Assembly (NCBI GenBank): GCA_032139905.1
Contig: JAQJDB010000006.1
Coordinates: 124,001-188,000, forward strand
Direction: 5' to 3'
Length of the DNA stretch: 64,000 nucleotides
Source: Nitrospira sp. MA-1
GTDB lineage: Bacteria > Nitrospirota > Nitrospiria > Nitrospirales > UBA8639
Within the stretch, counting starts at the first letter, position 1, and each line of letters begins with the position of its first letter. This document shows positions 47,019 through 55,391 of the stretch, in pieces. The position numbers were made by a program, and so were the translations under genes. The notes under the pieces were generated by a model. It searched no databases. It was not told the origin of the DNA and saw nothing but the letters and a program-made list of their open reading frames with translations.

Positions 47019-47774
47019 ATGAGCGCCGAGAAACGTCCCCTGCCAGTGGGGACCGGAGTATCCGATGACGGATTCACGAGTCATGTGATCCCCGTCCGGC
47101 ATTTCTTCGGGACCAGGAGTACACCGGCAGGGTTACATACCCATATCCAACTCGGGCACCTTGTGAGTGGGCCGAAGGAATTTCCCGCTATTGTCTCGCT
47201 CAAGCAAATCCATAGTACCCGGGTGGTCGTCATCCGACCCCATAGGGGACTGGGGGCATTGGAGCAGACCGAAGGGGACGCGTTAGTCACCAATCAACCT
47301 GAGACCCTGGTAGTCGTGCGCACGGCGGATTGTGTCCCTGTGCTGCTGGTTGAGAAGGCCAGGGGCGTCGTTGCGGCCATTCATGCCGGATGGCGTGGCG
47401 CAGTGGCCGGCATCGTGGCAGAAACCATTCGGGCTTGTGTGGATGAATTCGGGGCAAAGCCGGAGCACATGCATCTGGCGATCGGTCCCTCTATCGGACC
47501 GTGTTGTTACGAAGTCGATGAACAGGTCATTAACCCGTTGCGAAGCCGGTATCCCGCATGGCCCGGGGTGCTTCAAGAAACCCACGAAGGCAAAGGGGTC
47601 TTAGACCTCAAGCAACTGATCTATCACCAGATCCGGGCCGGTGGCGTTCCTGACTCTCAGATTGGACGGGTAGACCATTGCACCCATTGTCGGGACGATC
47701 TCTTTTATTCCTACAGGCGGGAGGGGCAGGTGAATGGGACCATGTGTAGTGGAATTATGTTGCCTGCCGCATAA
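47019..47774 (+). CDS. pgeF: Peptidoglycan editing factor PgeF (YfiH/YlmD, multicopper-oxidase-like)
   Basis: 251 residues from ATG 47019, four bases after ftsZ. 'LKQIHSTRVVVI', 'GDALVTNQPETLVVVRTADCVPVLL', 'AAIHAGWRGAVAGIV', 'IGPSIGPCCYEVDEQV' and 'DHCTHCRDDLFYSYRREG' are the family motifs, with His/Cys metal ligands. PgeF removes mis-incorporated residues from wall precursors. Position after ftsZ matches ylmD of Bacillus. Confidence 0.93.
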   Translation: MSAEKRPLPVGTGVSDDGFTSHVIPVRHFFGTRSTPAGLHTHIQLGHLVSGPKEFPAIVSLKQIHSTRVVVIRPHRGLGALEQTEGDALVTNQPETLVVVRTADCVPVLLVEKARGVVAAIHAGWRGAVAGIVAETIRACVDEFGAKPEHMHLAIGPSIGPCCYEVDEQVINPLRSRYPAWPGVLQETHEGKGVLDLKQLIYHQIRAGGVPDSQIGRVDHCTHCRDDLFYSYRREGQVNGTMCSGIMLPAA

Positions 47775-47997
47775 GGATTGATCCCGTTTGGGGGAGTAGT
47801 GAGACTTCCTGTGGTGAGGGGAAGCATCGCTGCCCCATCCTGGGCGCTTCGCTCCATCTTGGCCTCCATATCTGGCGGAGTGCAGTAAGGAGAAACAGTC
47901 TTCTTCTTAGTCCAGGTAGGGGTTTTATTCTTGTCCGTGACTCAAGCCGCAATCCCGTTTACAATAGAAGTCATATGAAAAGTTACCGGTATTCTCG

Positions 47998-48738
47998 TTG
48001 AAGGATGGCCACGTTTCTCACTCTATTACCCATACGATTCAGATGATCAAGGAGAATATCCGGCAGGCCGCCCTTCGTGTCGGGCGAGATCCTTCCGGAG
48101 TTCGGCTGGTGGCGGCGACCAAAACCTTTCCCGCGGTCAATTTAGACGAAGCGTATCGGGCTGGCGTACGAATATTTGGAGAAAACCGGCTCCAGGAGGC
48201 TCAGGAGAAACGGGAGGTTCTGGGGCCACGGGAAGAATTAGTCTGGCACTTCATTGGTCGGATGCAACGTCGGAAACTCAAAGACCTTGTCGGGAATTTT
48301 TCGTTGCTGCATTCTGTGGAAAGTCTGGAACAGGCCGAGAGAATTAATGGCGTGGCTGAAAAGCTCGGGATTCAACAAGCCGTATTACTGGAAGTGAATG
48401 CAGGTGAGGAAGCCAGCAAGGGAGGATTTACCTTCCAGGAGGTGGAAGCAAGGATGGAGGACTTAGACCGGCTCCCTCACGTCCAGATTCAGGGACTCAT
48501 GACGCTTCCGCCCTGGCAGGAAAATCCTGAAGACGTTCGCCCTTATTTTATACAAGTCAGTCGGTTACGAGATCGATTGGCTCGACAGACATGGAGTCGT
48601 GTACGGATGACCGAATTGTCCATGGGCATGTCTCATGACTACGAGATTGCGATAGAAGAAGGGGCAACCATGATTCGGATCGGGACGGCTATTTTTGGAA
48701 GTCGAGGGAAAGCGGTTAGTCCCGGCACAGCGGGATGA
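47998..48738 (+). CDS. yggS: PLP homeostasis protein (YggS/YlmE family)
   Basis: 246 residues if it starts at TTG 47998; ATG 48043 would give 231 but trims the first helix. The PLP lysine is in 'RLVAATKTFPAVNLDEAYRAG'; 'FGENRLQEAQEKREVL', 'WHFIGRMQRRK', 'LEVNAGEEASKGGFTF', 'QGLMTLPPWQENPE', 'LSMGMSHDYEIAIEEGATMIRIGTAIFG' follow. Type III fold PLP-binding protein without known catalytic activity. There is a 220-base gap from pgeF with no gene. Confidence 0.93.
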   Translation: MKDGHVSHSITHTIQMIKENIRQAALRVGRDPSGVRLVAATKTFPAVNLDEAYRAGVRIFGENRLQEAQEKREVLGPREELVWHFIGRMQRRKLKDLVGNFSLLHSVESLEQAERINGVAEKLGIQQAVLLEVNAGEEASKGGFTFQEVEARMEDLDRLPHVQIQGLMTLPPWQENPEDVRPYFIQVSRLRDRLARQTWSRVRMTELSMGMSHDYEIAIEEGATMIRIGTAIFGSRGKAVSPGTAG

Positions 48739-48824
48739 TTCGACTGATGTCAATGAGGCTGTTGAATAATTGAAAAATCTTTCAGTTTGTCGGTATGTGA
48801 GTAACCGAGAGCCATTGGAAAAAA

Positions 48825-48943
48825 GAGTGTTCAAAAAGGCTCGTCCAGCAAGGCCGCAGCCACTTGGGCGGGCGGAGCGTACGAGGGAGTACGTGAGCAC
48901 GGCCAAGTGACGAGAACGCCGCTGGCGGACTTTTTCAACACTC
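48825..48943. repeat. Long inverted-repeat (REP/MITE-like) hairpin element
   Basis: The outer arms GAGTGTTCAAAAAG (48825-48838) and CTTTTTCAACACTC (48930-48943) pair with one mismatch. Inside, GC-rich segments partly pair again ('CGTCCAGC' with 'GCTGGCGG', 'CACTTGG' with 'CCAAGTG', 'CGTAC' with 'GTACG'). The whole 119 bases can fold into one long hairpin. I recall such TGTTGAAAAAGTCCGCC-type hairpins as common intergenic repeats in Nitrospira and other genomes. Sits between yggS and yggT. Confidence 0.7.
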
Positions 48944-48962
48944 TTATCTGTAAAGGAGAAAC

Positions 48963-49262
48963 ATGTTTATTGCAGGGAATATTCTACAGGCGATTGCGAC
49001 CATCCTGGATACGATTTTATGGATCTTTATGTGGGTCATCATTATTCGAGCCTTGATCTCCTGGGTGAATCCTGATCCCTGGAACCCCATTGTCCAGTTT
49101 TTAGAAAGAGTGACGGAGCCGGTCCTTTCTCAAATTCGGCGTCGAGTCGGCATGCTGGGAATGGGATTTGATTTATCTCCGATCATTGCTATCCTTATTA
49201 TTATGTTTTTCCAAATTGCCGTGGTAGCATCTTTAAAGGATCTTGCCTTCAGAATGCACTAG
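48963..49262 (+). CDS. yggT: YggT/YlmG family membrane protein
   Basis: 99 residues: two hydrophobic segments ('ILDTILWIFMWVIIIRALISWV', 'PIIAILIIMFFQIAVVASL') flanking 'NPDPWNPIVQFLERVTEPVLSQIRR', the family signature. AAAGGAG precedes the ATG. The function in division-related membrane organisation is only partly known; its neighbours divIVA and ftsZ agree. Confidence 0.93.
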   Translation: MFIAGNILQAIATILDTILWIFMWVIIIRALISWVNPDPWNPIVQFLERVTEPVLSQIRRRVGMLGMGFDLSPIIAILIIMFFQIAVVASLKDLAFRMH

Positions 49263-49285
49263 CCGGTGAGGGGAAAGGAGTCGTG

Positions 49286-49804
49286 ATGAAAATTACACCC
49301 TTGGACATCCAGCATAAAGTCTTTGATACCCAATGGCGAGGCTATCACAAGACACAGGTGGACCAATTTCTAGAAGAAATCGCCGAGTCGGTTGAGGAAC
49401 TCACCAAGGACAACCTGGTGCTCAAGGAGAAATTATCCGGGAAGGATGATGAAGTGGGACAACTCAAACGCGCGGAAACCACGCTGACCAGCACGCTTAT
49501 TTCCACCCAATCCTTTGTCGATCAACTTAAGCATGGGGCCCAACGGGATGCGGATCTTTTGGTGAAAGAGGCGGAGTTGAAAGCCGAAGAAATTCTGGCG
49601 CAAAGTCGGGCCGAACTCGCCGAAATGCGTCGAATGATCTCGACACTCAAACAGCAGCGGGCGCTTGTGTTGGATCGCTTGCGGTTGACCTTGAGCTCCT
49701 TCCATCGTTTAGTAGAAATTGAAGAGCGACCGGAGGCCTCGTTTGAAGGAGAAGGCGAGCCGGAAATGAGTGCAGAGCGGGCCTCCCATCGGGAAGCAGG
49801 CTAG
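49286..49804 (+). CDS. divIVA: DivIVA-domain protein
   Basis: 172 residues from ATG 49286 (AAGGAG five bases before). N-terminal lipid-binding segment 'ITPLDIQHKVFDTQWRGYHKTQVDQFLEEIAES' is the DivIVA hallmark with the membrane-inserting hydrophobic and basic residues. A long coiled coil follows. It marks curved membrane at poles and septa. It sits as in Bacillus at the end of the ylm cluster. Confidence 0.9.
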   Translation: MKITPLDIQHKVFDTQWRGYHKTQVDQFLEEIAESVEELTKDNLVLKEKLSGKDDEVGQLKRAETTLTSTLISTQSFVDQLKHGAQRDADLLVKEAELKAEEILAQSRAELAEMRRMISTLKQQRALVLDRLRLTLSSFHRLVEIEERPEASFEGEGEPEMSAERASHREAG

Positions 49805-49828
49805 ACGTTTCGATCTCATCATTACATT

Positions 49829-50929
49829 GTGGATCAGACCGATCCTATCGTGCGTATCCTCCTTGAAGGAATTCACGCGCAGGTGTTTCCGGGTGCGGTC
49901 CTGTTCGTGCGTCACCAGGGCTATCTTCGGGTACATCATGCTGTTGGTCTCACCTCCGGTCTTCCGGATGCGCATCCCGTCCAACTTCAGACCATCTACG
50001 ACCTCGCTTCTCTCACAAAACCTCTAGCAACCGCGTCGGCCATTCTGCTCCTGGTGCAAGATGGACTGCTGGATCTATCAACGTCCATCGACACGTGGCT
50101 CCTGGAAACCAGGAACTTTCCATTAGGCCGGGTGCGTCTCAAGGATGTGCTCTCCCATCAAAGCGGTCTTCCGGCATGGCGTCCGTTTTACCAGGCCTTT
50201 CCTCCTGCTCTTCCCTCAGATGGCCCATCCCGTCATAAACGAGCCAGGGCATTTCTGGAGGTAATCCTCAAGGAACCGATAGAAGCTGTGGCACATTCCA
50301 AAAGCGTCTACAGTGATTTGGGTTATATGGTGCTCGGGTTTATCGTGGAACGGATCACGAATCAATCATTGGCTGATTTTTGTCGGAGTCGGATTTTTGT
50401 TCCCTTGCATGCGAGCCCTCTCGGTTATCGAGGGCCGACCGCGGCGGCAACCTTGGACTCATCAATTGCTGGGTGCGCACCCACTGAACAGGATTCATGG
50501 CGTGGGCGTCTTCTGCAGGGTGAGGTGCATGATGAAAATGCGTTCGCGCTTGGGGGCATTGCCGGACACGCGGGACTTTTTGGAACAGCCGAAGCAGTAG
50601 GGCAGATCACCCACGTCTGGCTGGAAGGGTACAAAGGCAACCCCGGGTTATTCGATCCTCACCTGGTCAAACAGTTTGTGACAGCCCAACCTGGAACCAG
50701 TTGGGCCTTAGGCTGGGATACGCCCTCTCAACCCTCTTCCTCCGGCCAGTGGTTTTCTCCGGAATCATTCGGCCATCTGGGGTTTACGGGCACGAGTATC
50801 TGGATTGACCCCATTCGTGACCTGGAGGTTATTTTTCTATCCAATCGTGTTCATCCCACCAGGGACAATCAAGCCATCAAAGCATTCCGTCCCAAACTGC
50901 ATGATGCGATTATTCAGGGATTGGGGTAA
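49829..50929 (+). CDS. Serine hydrolase, class C beta-lactamase/AmpH-EstB-like
   Basis: 366 residues from GTG 49829. Nucleophile motif S61-L-T-K64 in 'YDLASLTKPLAT', Tyr motif Y161-S-D163, and a C-terminal 'GHLGFTGTSIWIDP', standing in for the KTG strand as in esterases and penicillin-binding relatives. 'NRVHPTRDNQAIK' is the usual last segment of this family. No signal peptide is seen, so it may be cytoplasmic or the start may be misplaced. Substrate unknown: a peptidoglycan peptide or ester is possible. A decayed relative of its last exon-sized segment lies 600 bases downstream. Confidence 0.85.
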   Translation: MDQTDPIVRILLEGIHAQVFPGAVLFVRHQGYLRVHHAVGLTSGLPDAHPVQLQTIYDLASLTKPLATASAILLLVQDGLLDLSTSIDTWLLETRNFPLGRVRLKDVLSHQSGLPAWRPFYQAFPPALPSDGPSRHKRARAFLEVILKEPIEAVAHSKSVYSDLGYMVLGFIVERITNQSLADFCRSRIFVPLHASPLGYRGPTAAATLDSSIAGCAPTEQDSWRGRLLQGEVHDENAFALGGIAGHAGLFGTAEAVGQITHVWLEGYKGNPGLFDPHLVKQFVTAQPGTSWALGWDTPSQPSSSGQWFSPESFGHLGFTGTSIWIDPIRDLEVIFLSNRVHPTRDNQAIKAFRPKLHDAIIQGLG

Positions 50930-50933
50930 TACT

Positions 50934-51140
50934 TGCCGGGTTTCGGACCGGCGGCCGAGCCACTTTTGTTTCGGCAAAAGTAGCCAAAACCATTGACGCC
51001 CTGTCTGGCTGGATCGGATGGGCGGACGCGAGCTTTCGGAGGGCGGTCCAACTCGCAGGGCTCAAACAAGGCCCGCCAGGGGATGAGAGCGCTCGCCCCA
51101 AAGACCAGGCAGCAGGCGTCAGGGAAAAGGCAGTGGAGAG
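50934..51140. repeat. ~200-bp hairpin repeat, copy A
   Basis: Begins TGCCGGGTTTCGG directly after the hydrolase stop and includes ACTTTTG-TTTCGG-CAAAAGT, a perfect small hairpin, and 'CTCAAACAAGGCCCGCCAGGGG'. Clearly similar along its length to 51254-51460. Non-coding. Confidence 0.8.
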
Positions 51141-51253
51141 TTACAGAGCTTGAGGTATTCTCCATGAATGGTTGTATCGTCCCTCCAAATATATTCTGAC
51201 GTATTCGAGAGCAAAAAATTCTACTAAACTGAAATGATTGGCAGGTTCGAGTA

Positions 51254-51460
51254 TTGCCGGGTTTCGGCCCGGCAGCCGAGCTACTTTTGTTTCGGCAAAA
51301 GTAGCCAAAATCAATGACACCCAGCCTGGCCACATCAGATAGGGCGAACGCAAGAATTTGGAGGGCGGGCTAACTCGCTCTGCTCAAACAAAGCCCGCCA
51401 GGGGAGGAGAGCGTCCCCCCCAGGGCCAGCCAGAAGGCGTCAGGGAAAAGGAAGTGGGGT
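51254..51460. repeat. ~200-bp hairpin repeat, copy B (direct)
   Basis: Same order of landmarks as copy A: TTGCCGGGTTTCGG, the ACTTTTG/CAAAAGT hairpin with identical loop, 'CTCAAACAAAGCCCGCCAGGGG' and 'GGCGTCAGGGAAAAGG'. The two copies are direct repeats separated by 113 bases. Confidence 0.8.
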
Positions 51461-51540
51461 GCTCATGCCGACAATAAAGCTTTGGTAATTATTTGGAATG
51501 CCTAAAACAGAATCCCATACCTTGGATCAGATGCCCTGGC

Positions 51541-51683
51541 CACTTATACTCCCGAGGTAACGAAGCGATTAAAACCTGCTGTCTCAATTCCATGATGCGA
51601 TCATTAAAGTGCTTTCTGGACATTCGGAAAAGAAAATTCGTCACCGTCTTTTTTCAAAATTGGTTCAACAACAGGCTGAATAG
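51541..51683 (+). pseudogene. Decayed C-terminal fragment of a second class-C hydrolase gene
   Basis: From about 51553 one frame reads S-R-G-N-E-A-I-K, matching T-R-D-N-Q-A-I-K at the end of the hydrolase upstream. About 25 bases on, after a one-base deletion, the sequence re-enters frame as H-D-A-I-I-K, matching H-D-A-I-I-Q, and runs to a TAG at 51681. CATGATGCGAT is identical between the two, and most differences are at third codon positions. The rest of the gene is gone. Confidence 0.5.
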
Positions 51684-51825
51684 CGGGCTGTCCGTTGTAA
51701 ATGGTTGTTATGCGCTGTTTGGGTTTCGCTACCTCGACCTTCTCTCACTATAAGTAAACCGTGCCATCGACTTGAAAATATCGACGGCAGCCAGACAGAA
51801 ATTGCGGAAGACCTTGATCGTTCCG

Positions 51826-52905
51826 TCAGGGATTCCATCGATTTGGTACAACTGGTGAATGCCCGTCAAAGGCGAAGGCCACACTGTACCATGCTCGTGT
51901 GATTGCGACATGCAACTTGTCCCTCGACTTTTCGATGTGGCCAAGTTCGCTACTTTCTAAAAATTTTTTGATTGGTCCAGTTGGAACGATCAAAACCCTT
52001 GGGAACTGCAGGCCCTTCGCCAATCCGAAATTCAACGCTTCGTATCCGTACGTTTTCACTCGCCTGTCATGGCGTAGAACTTGGGGATTGAATCGTTCTA
52101 TGTATTCCTTTACTAAGTTCTCGGCCACAAGGAACACTCCATCATGGGCAGTTGTGTCAATCCGTAAGGGCGTCATAGCGACCATTCCGGGCCAGAGCGT
52201 GTTCGAGAATTCACAAATTGGCCTATTGCATCGGTGGGTAGCGCTCATGTGCTCAATTAAGCACAATCCGTCTTTTTCCCATTTGTCGACCAGGCTAAGC
52301 ACCCCGATTCCGAGATACTGCTTGTTCTTCTGTGCCGGGTTGGTGCTGTAGATATGTTGTCTAGGATCTCCAACGAGTGTGATCCGAATGCCTGATTGCA
52401 ATAACATCCTGATAAATTCAAGATCCCATCCTGCCAGGTCTTGAAATTCATCGATGAACACATCGGTATAGATCTTTCCCAATCGTGCGGTCACGGCTTT
52501 GACCGTCTTGGCCTCGCATTTGATCACAAATTTCGCGATCTTGTCTGAGTAAATCAATTCACCATTAGCGAAATAATGGCGTCCAATATCTGTTTCTTTA
52601 ACATATTTTGCGGATTGTTCGTTCACGAATAGTAACGACTCAATCCTCTTCTCAGTATACTTTGCTCGCTGATAGGGCCGCGCACATTCCCGCAGGAGAA
52701 ATCCAAACCACGTCATCACGTCGACATGTTTGGGAACCCCCGAGTTTTTTTGTCCAAATCTTGTGATAATCTCGCGTGCGTTATTGTTGGTATATGTGAC
52801 CATTGCAATACGGCGATGTCGGTTGTTAAGCGCCTCGTCTACCAACCGTGTCGTCTTGCCTGATCCCGCACAAGCGACAATAACCCTGTTCTCACTCGAT
52901 GGCAT
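51826..52905 (-). CDS. Compact UvrD/Rep-like helicase (Gabija GajB-like)
   Basis: 359 residues. Walker A A11-C-A-G-S-G-K-T18, motif Ia 'VTYTNNNAREI', Walker B 'VFIDEFQDLAGWDLEF', motif III 'TLVGDPRQHIYSTN', a motif IV/V region 'LNFGLAKGLQFPRVLIV' and motif VI 'LHVAITRAWYSVAF'. All core SF1A motifs are present, but the protein lacks the large 1B/2B inserts and is shorter than known GajB proteins (about 490 residues), with the shortening mostly in the middle. It is the second gene of a two-gene minus-strand operon; its start overlaps the end of the ATPase by 14 bases. Gene order and family pair match Gabija (OLD nuclease plus helicase), a defence system against phages. Confidence 0.75.
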   Translation of the reverse strand: MPSSENRVIVACAGSGKTTRLVDEALNNRHRRIAMVTYTNNNAREIITRFGQKNSGVPKHVDVMTWFGFLLRECARPYQRAKYTEKRIESLLFVNEQSAKYVKETDIGRHYFANGELIYSDKIAKFVIKCEAKTVKAVTARLGKIYTDVFIDEFQDLAGWDLEFIRMLLQSGIRITLVGDPRQHIYSTNPAQKNKQYLGIGVLSLVDKWEKDGLCLIEHMSATHRCNRPICEFSNTLWPGMVAMTPLRIDTTAHDGVFLVAENLVKEYIERFNPQVLRHDRRVKTYGYEALNFGLAKGLQFPRVLIVPTGPIKKFLESSELGHIEKSRDKLHVAITRAWYSVAFAFDGHSPVVPNRWNP

Positions 52906-54502
52906 GGATGATGTATTCCGGTGCGATCCATTCCTCAGCAGTCTCGAACAACTTTAGAGCGCAATCAGTTTTATATCGGTTCATGTATTTCAATAAGGCC
53001 TGATCATTTGAGTGCGTAGTATTAAGGATGGTGTTGAGAACTTGGAGAGAGTTTGCCTTAAGGAGCTGGGGTTCGAGCGTGGGATGGGATTCATCATCGT
53101 CAAAGAGGATGCGAATTTTCGAACTATCGTCATTGATAAATGAGGAGTACTTTCCCTTTAGTGCAGCCACATCCCCATCATTGTCCGTTACGACGCGCAC
53201 ATCGAGATTCAGAAGTGCTGCAATCTCCAGAAACCGCTTGAATGCAAGTGCACCAACCGAAATTACGTCAATCCCGTCTTCGAGCGGTAGTTTCCCATGC
53301 TTTTCTTTGTATGCTCGTTGCACGATCAATTCGTCTGATGGCCTTTCTACAAGAATGCTTTTTTGCGAGAGGATCAACCGAAGCGTGTCGTAGCCAGGCA
53401 GCTTCATGAAGTAATCTTTTGTGTTTGAAGTTAAATGCTCCAGGGTTGCTGATCGCCCATCGTATGAGATAAGTCTGAGATTGTCGATTCCCAACTTGTT
53501 CAAAACAAAACCACTGTGGGTTGTGATAATTACCTGGCGATCCAAACAGTCTTTCCTGATGTCATCCATGAGCATGTTCAGGTTTGAATGCGACAAATGA
53601 TTCTCCGGTTCCTCGATGAGGAGTACCTGTGACTGTTCCGCTCCTGCAATGGCAAGGCGCAACTGTACTCGGCACTGCTCCCCTTTACCCGCACAATCAA
53701 AAGGCAGATTATCCAGATGAGCGGTAATGGCGCTGTCCCATGAAGCCCGAGAAGACATGTCCACCTGGACAGTCAGCTCCTTTGATGTTGCAGCATTGCC
53801 CTGATTTTTCAAGTGTTCATTGATAGCTGTAACACCGGGTGCATGTGCGAACTGATGTTGCAATTTTTTGTACGCAAGCGATAATTCACGTCGCTGGCTT
53901 TCGTTAAGAACATCATTTACTACCTGGGACAAGTATTTGTTTGGCCCGCGGTACATTCGGCTAAGACTGGTGTCGATCATTGCGACCCTGAAGGGTAATT
54001 GTCTGAGGGATACCCCCTCCCCGCTAAACGATCTCCATGTGGCCCGGAAGAACTCGACGGGCAATACAGTCGGATTCGAGTCATCCGCAGCATATTCCTT
54101 CAGTGCTTCAACCTGATTGCTATCGACTTCAATCGTCATTACTAGTCCCGGGCAGTCTTCGCTCTTTGTGTTGTTCGTCCCACTGAATTTCGCCAAGGCA
54201 GGATCATCGTCAATAGAATCTAGATACGCCTCAATCAAGACTCGTGGCGGCTGAGCCTCCTTACTTATCTGTCGCTTTGCAAAAAATTCTCTGACAATCG
54301 CCGCATTAAATAGGTATGGGTCGATGGCATACTGAATAAGGCGTCCTTCGTACTGGCTGGTGAGAACGAGGGCGATAGCCTCCAGTAGAGAGCTCTTTCC
54401 GGTCTCATTGTCCCCAACGATAACGTTGAAGGTTGGGTTCAATTCAAGTTCGAATTGAGTGAATCGCTTGAATCCTTCGATATAAATTCGAGTGATCCGC
54501 AT
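52892..54502 (-). CDS. OLD-family ATPase with TOPRIM nuclease domain (Gabija GajA-like)
   Basis: 536 residues. ABC-type ATPase with Walker A G30-D-N-E-T-G-K-S37, signature-like 'GKGEQCRVQLRLAIAG', Walker B and D-loop 'QVLLIEEPENHLS', and H-loop 'IITTHSGFVLNKL'. The C-terminal TOPRIM has the metal glutamate E386 in 'LVERPSDE' and D440-N-D-G-D444 ('VVTDNDGD'). The usual glycine after the glutamate is R387. This layout is that of class 2 OLD nucleases; GajA is about 580 residues, so the size fits. The protein is expected to sense nucleotide depletion and nick DNA. It overlaps the helicase gene downstream. Confidence 0.8.
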   Translation of the reverse strand: MRITRIYIEGFKRFTQFELELNPTFNVIVGDNETGKSSLLEAIALVLTSQYEGRLIQYAIDPYLFNAAIVREFFAKRQISKEAQPPRVLIEAYLDSIDDDPALAKFSGTNNTKSEDCPGLVMTIEVDSNQVEALKEYAADDSNPTVLPVEFFRATWRSFSGEGVSLRQLPFRVAMIDTSLSRMYRGPNKYLSQVVNDVLNESQRRELSLAYKKLQHQFAHAPGVTAINEHLKNQGNAATSKELTVQVDMSSRASWDSAITAHLDNLPFDCAGKGEQCRVQLRLAIAGAEQSQVLLIEEPENHLSHSNLNMLMDDIRKDCLDRQVIITTHSGFVLNKLGIDNLRLISYDGRSATLEHLTSNTKDYFMKLPGYDTLRLILSQKSILVERPSDELIVQRAYKEKHGKLPLEDGIDVISVGALAFKRFLEIAALLNLDVRVVTDNDGDVAALKGKYSSFINDDSSKIRILFDDDESHPTLEPQLLKANSLQVLNTILNTTHSNDQALLKYMNRYKTDCALKLFETAEEWIAPEYIIHAIE

Positions 54503-54898
54503 TTCCAGTTCATGCTCCTATAAGTTCACGGCTATATTTCCCACGTGCCAGACCTGGAACGCCTCATGCTTAAAACCGAGAGCGAGGATTAGTTTCGTAC
54601 TGTACGTAGTTCAATGTCGAAATTGGCCGACCAATGATAAACCGAATTCTCGGATCGATTTAAAGCCCGTCCAGCGGACGGCTAACACATGCCAGTCCCG
54701 ATGGATAACAGACTAAAAGCGAACGCTCTGGAATGGGCATGTGGGGATTCTTAGTCAACTGAATAAATATGTCAACTTTTTGGACTGCTTTGGCTGGTTC
54801 ATTTGTGCAGAAAATATGGTCAGGAAGAATTGGGGAATTCTTGATGGGGGGATCGGCGCTCTTTCATGAGAGATCCTGAAATTTTGTGTTTTGTGGTC
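54503..54898. other. Promoter-side region of the Gabija-like operon
   Basis: About 395 bases without a gene between the ATPase start and repeat copy C. Short frames have no ribosome sites. The operon promoter should lie here on the minus strand. Confidence 0.4.
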
Positions 54899-55087
54899 GA
54901 CGCCTGCCGGCTGGCCAAAGGGAGGGACGCTCTTAGCATCTAGCGGACCTTGTTTGAGCCTTGCGAGTTGGTCCGCCCTCCGCAAGTTGGCGTCCGTCCC
55001 CTCTCATGAGGCCAGACGGGGCGTCAATGGTTTTGGGGCCGTTTGCCGAAACAAAAGACCCTCGTCTGCAGGGGCGAAACCCGGCAC
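54899..55087. repeat. ~200-bp hairpin repeat, copy C (inverted)
   Basis: Read on the minus strand this shows the same landmarks as copies A and B: GCCGGGTTTCG, TTTTGTTTCGGCAAA, 'AACCATTGACGCCC', 'CTCAAACAAGGTCCGC' and 'GGCAGGCGTC' near the end. It is more diverged than A and B are from each other and in opposite orientation. With A and B it brackets the Gabija-like pair. Confidence 0.7.
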
Positions 55088-55391
55088 CACCGAACATCAC
55101 GTTGATACGAGAGTTGGGGAATCGGCCATAAATCATTTCATTCCCAATTCTTTCGACGAGGGAGCCAGTAATTTTGTATGATCCTCCAAAAATTCATCTC
55201 GATTATTCCACCGCATTCGATAGTGGAGTTTGGAGTTGCGCAGGGTCTAAGGGATAGTTTGAGATGACACAGAGGTAAATGTGCTGTTGGAGACCAGATG
55301 GTCGGAGGCGCAAGATGAGAGCCATAGGAAATCCGGGGCACTCCGCTTAGCTCACATTGTCCGGGCAACTGTTTTGAAACCAGGTTCGTTG

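Noticed and set aside
50934..55087. Insertion sequence or prophage around the defence genes
   Set aside because: No transposase, integrase or phage structural gene, and no clear target-site duplication; only non-coding repeats.
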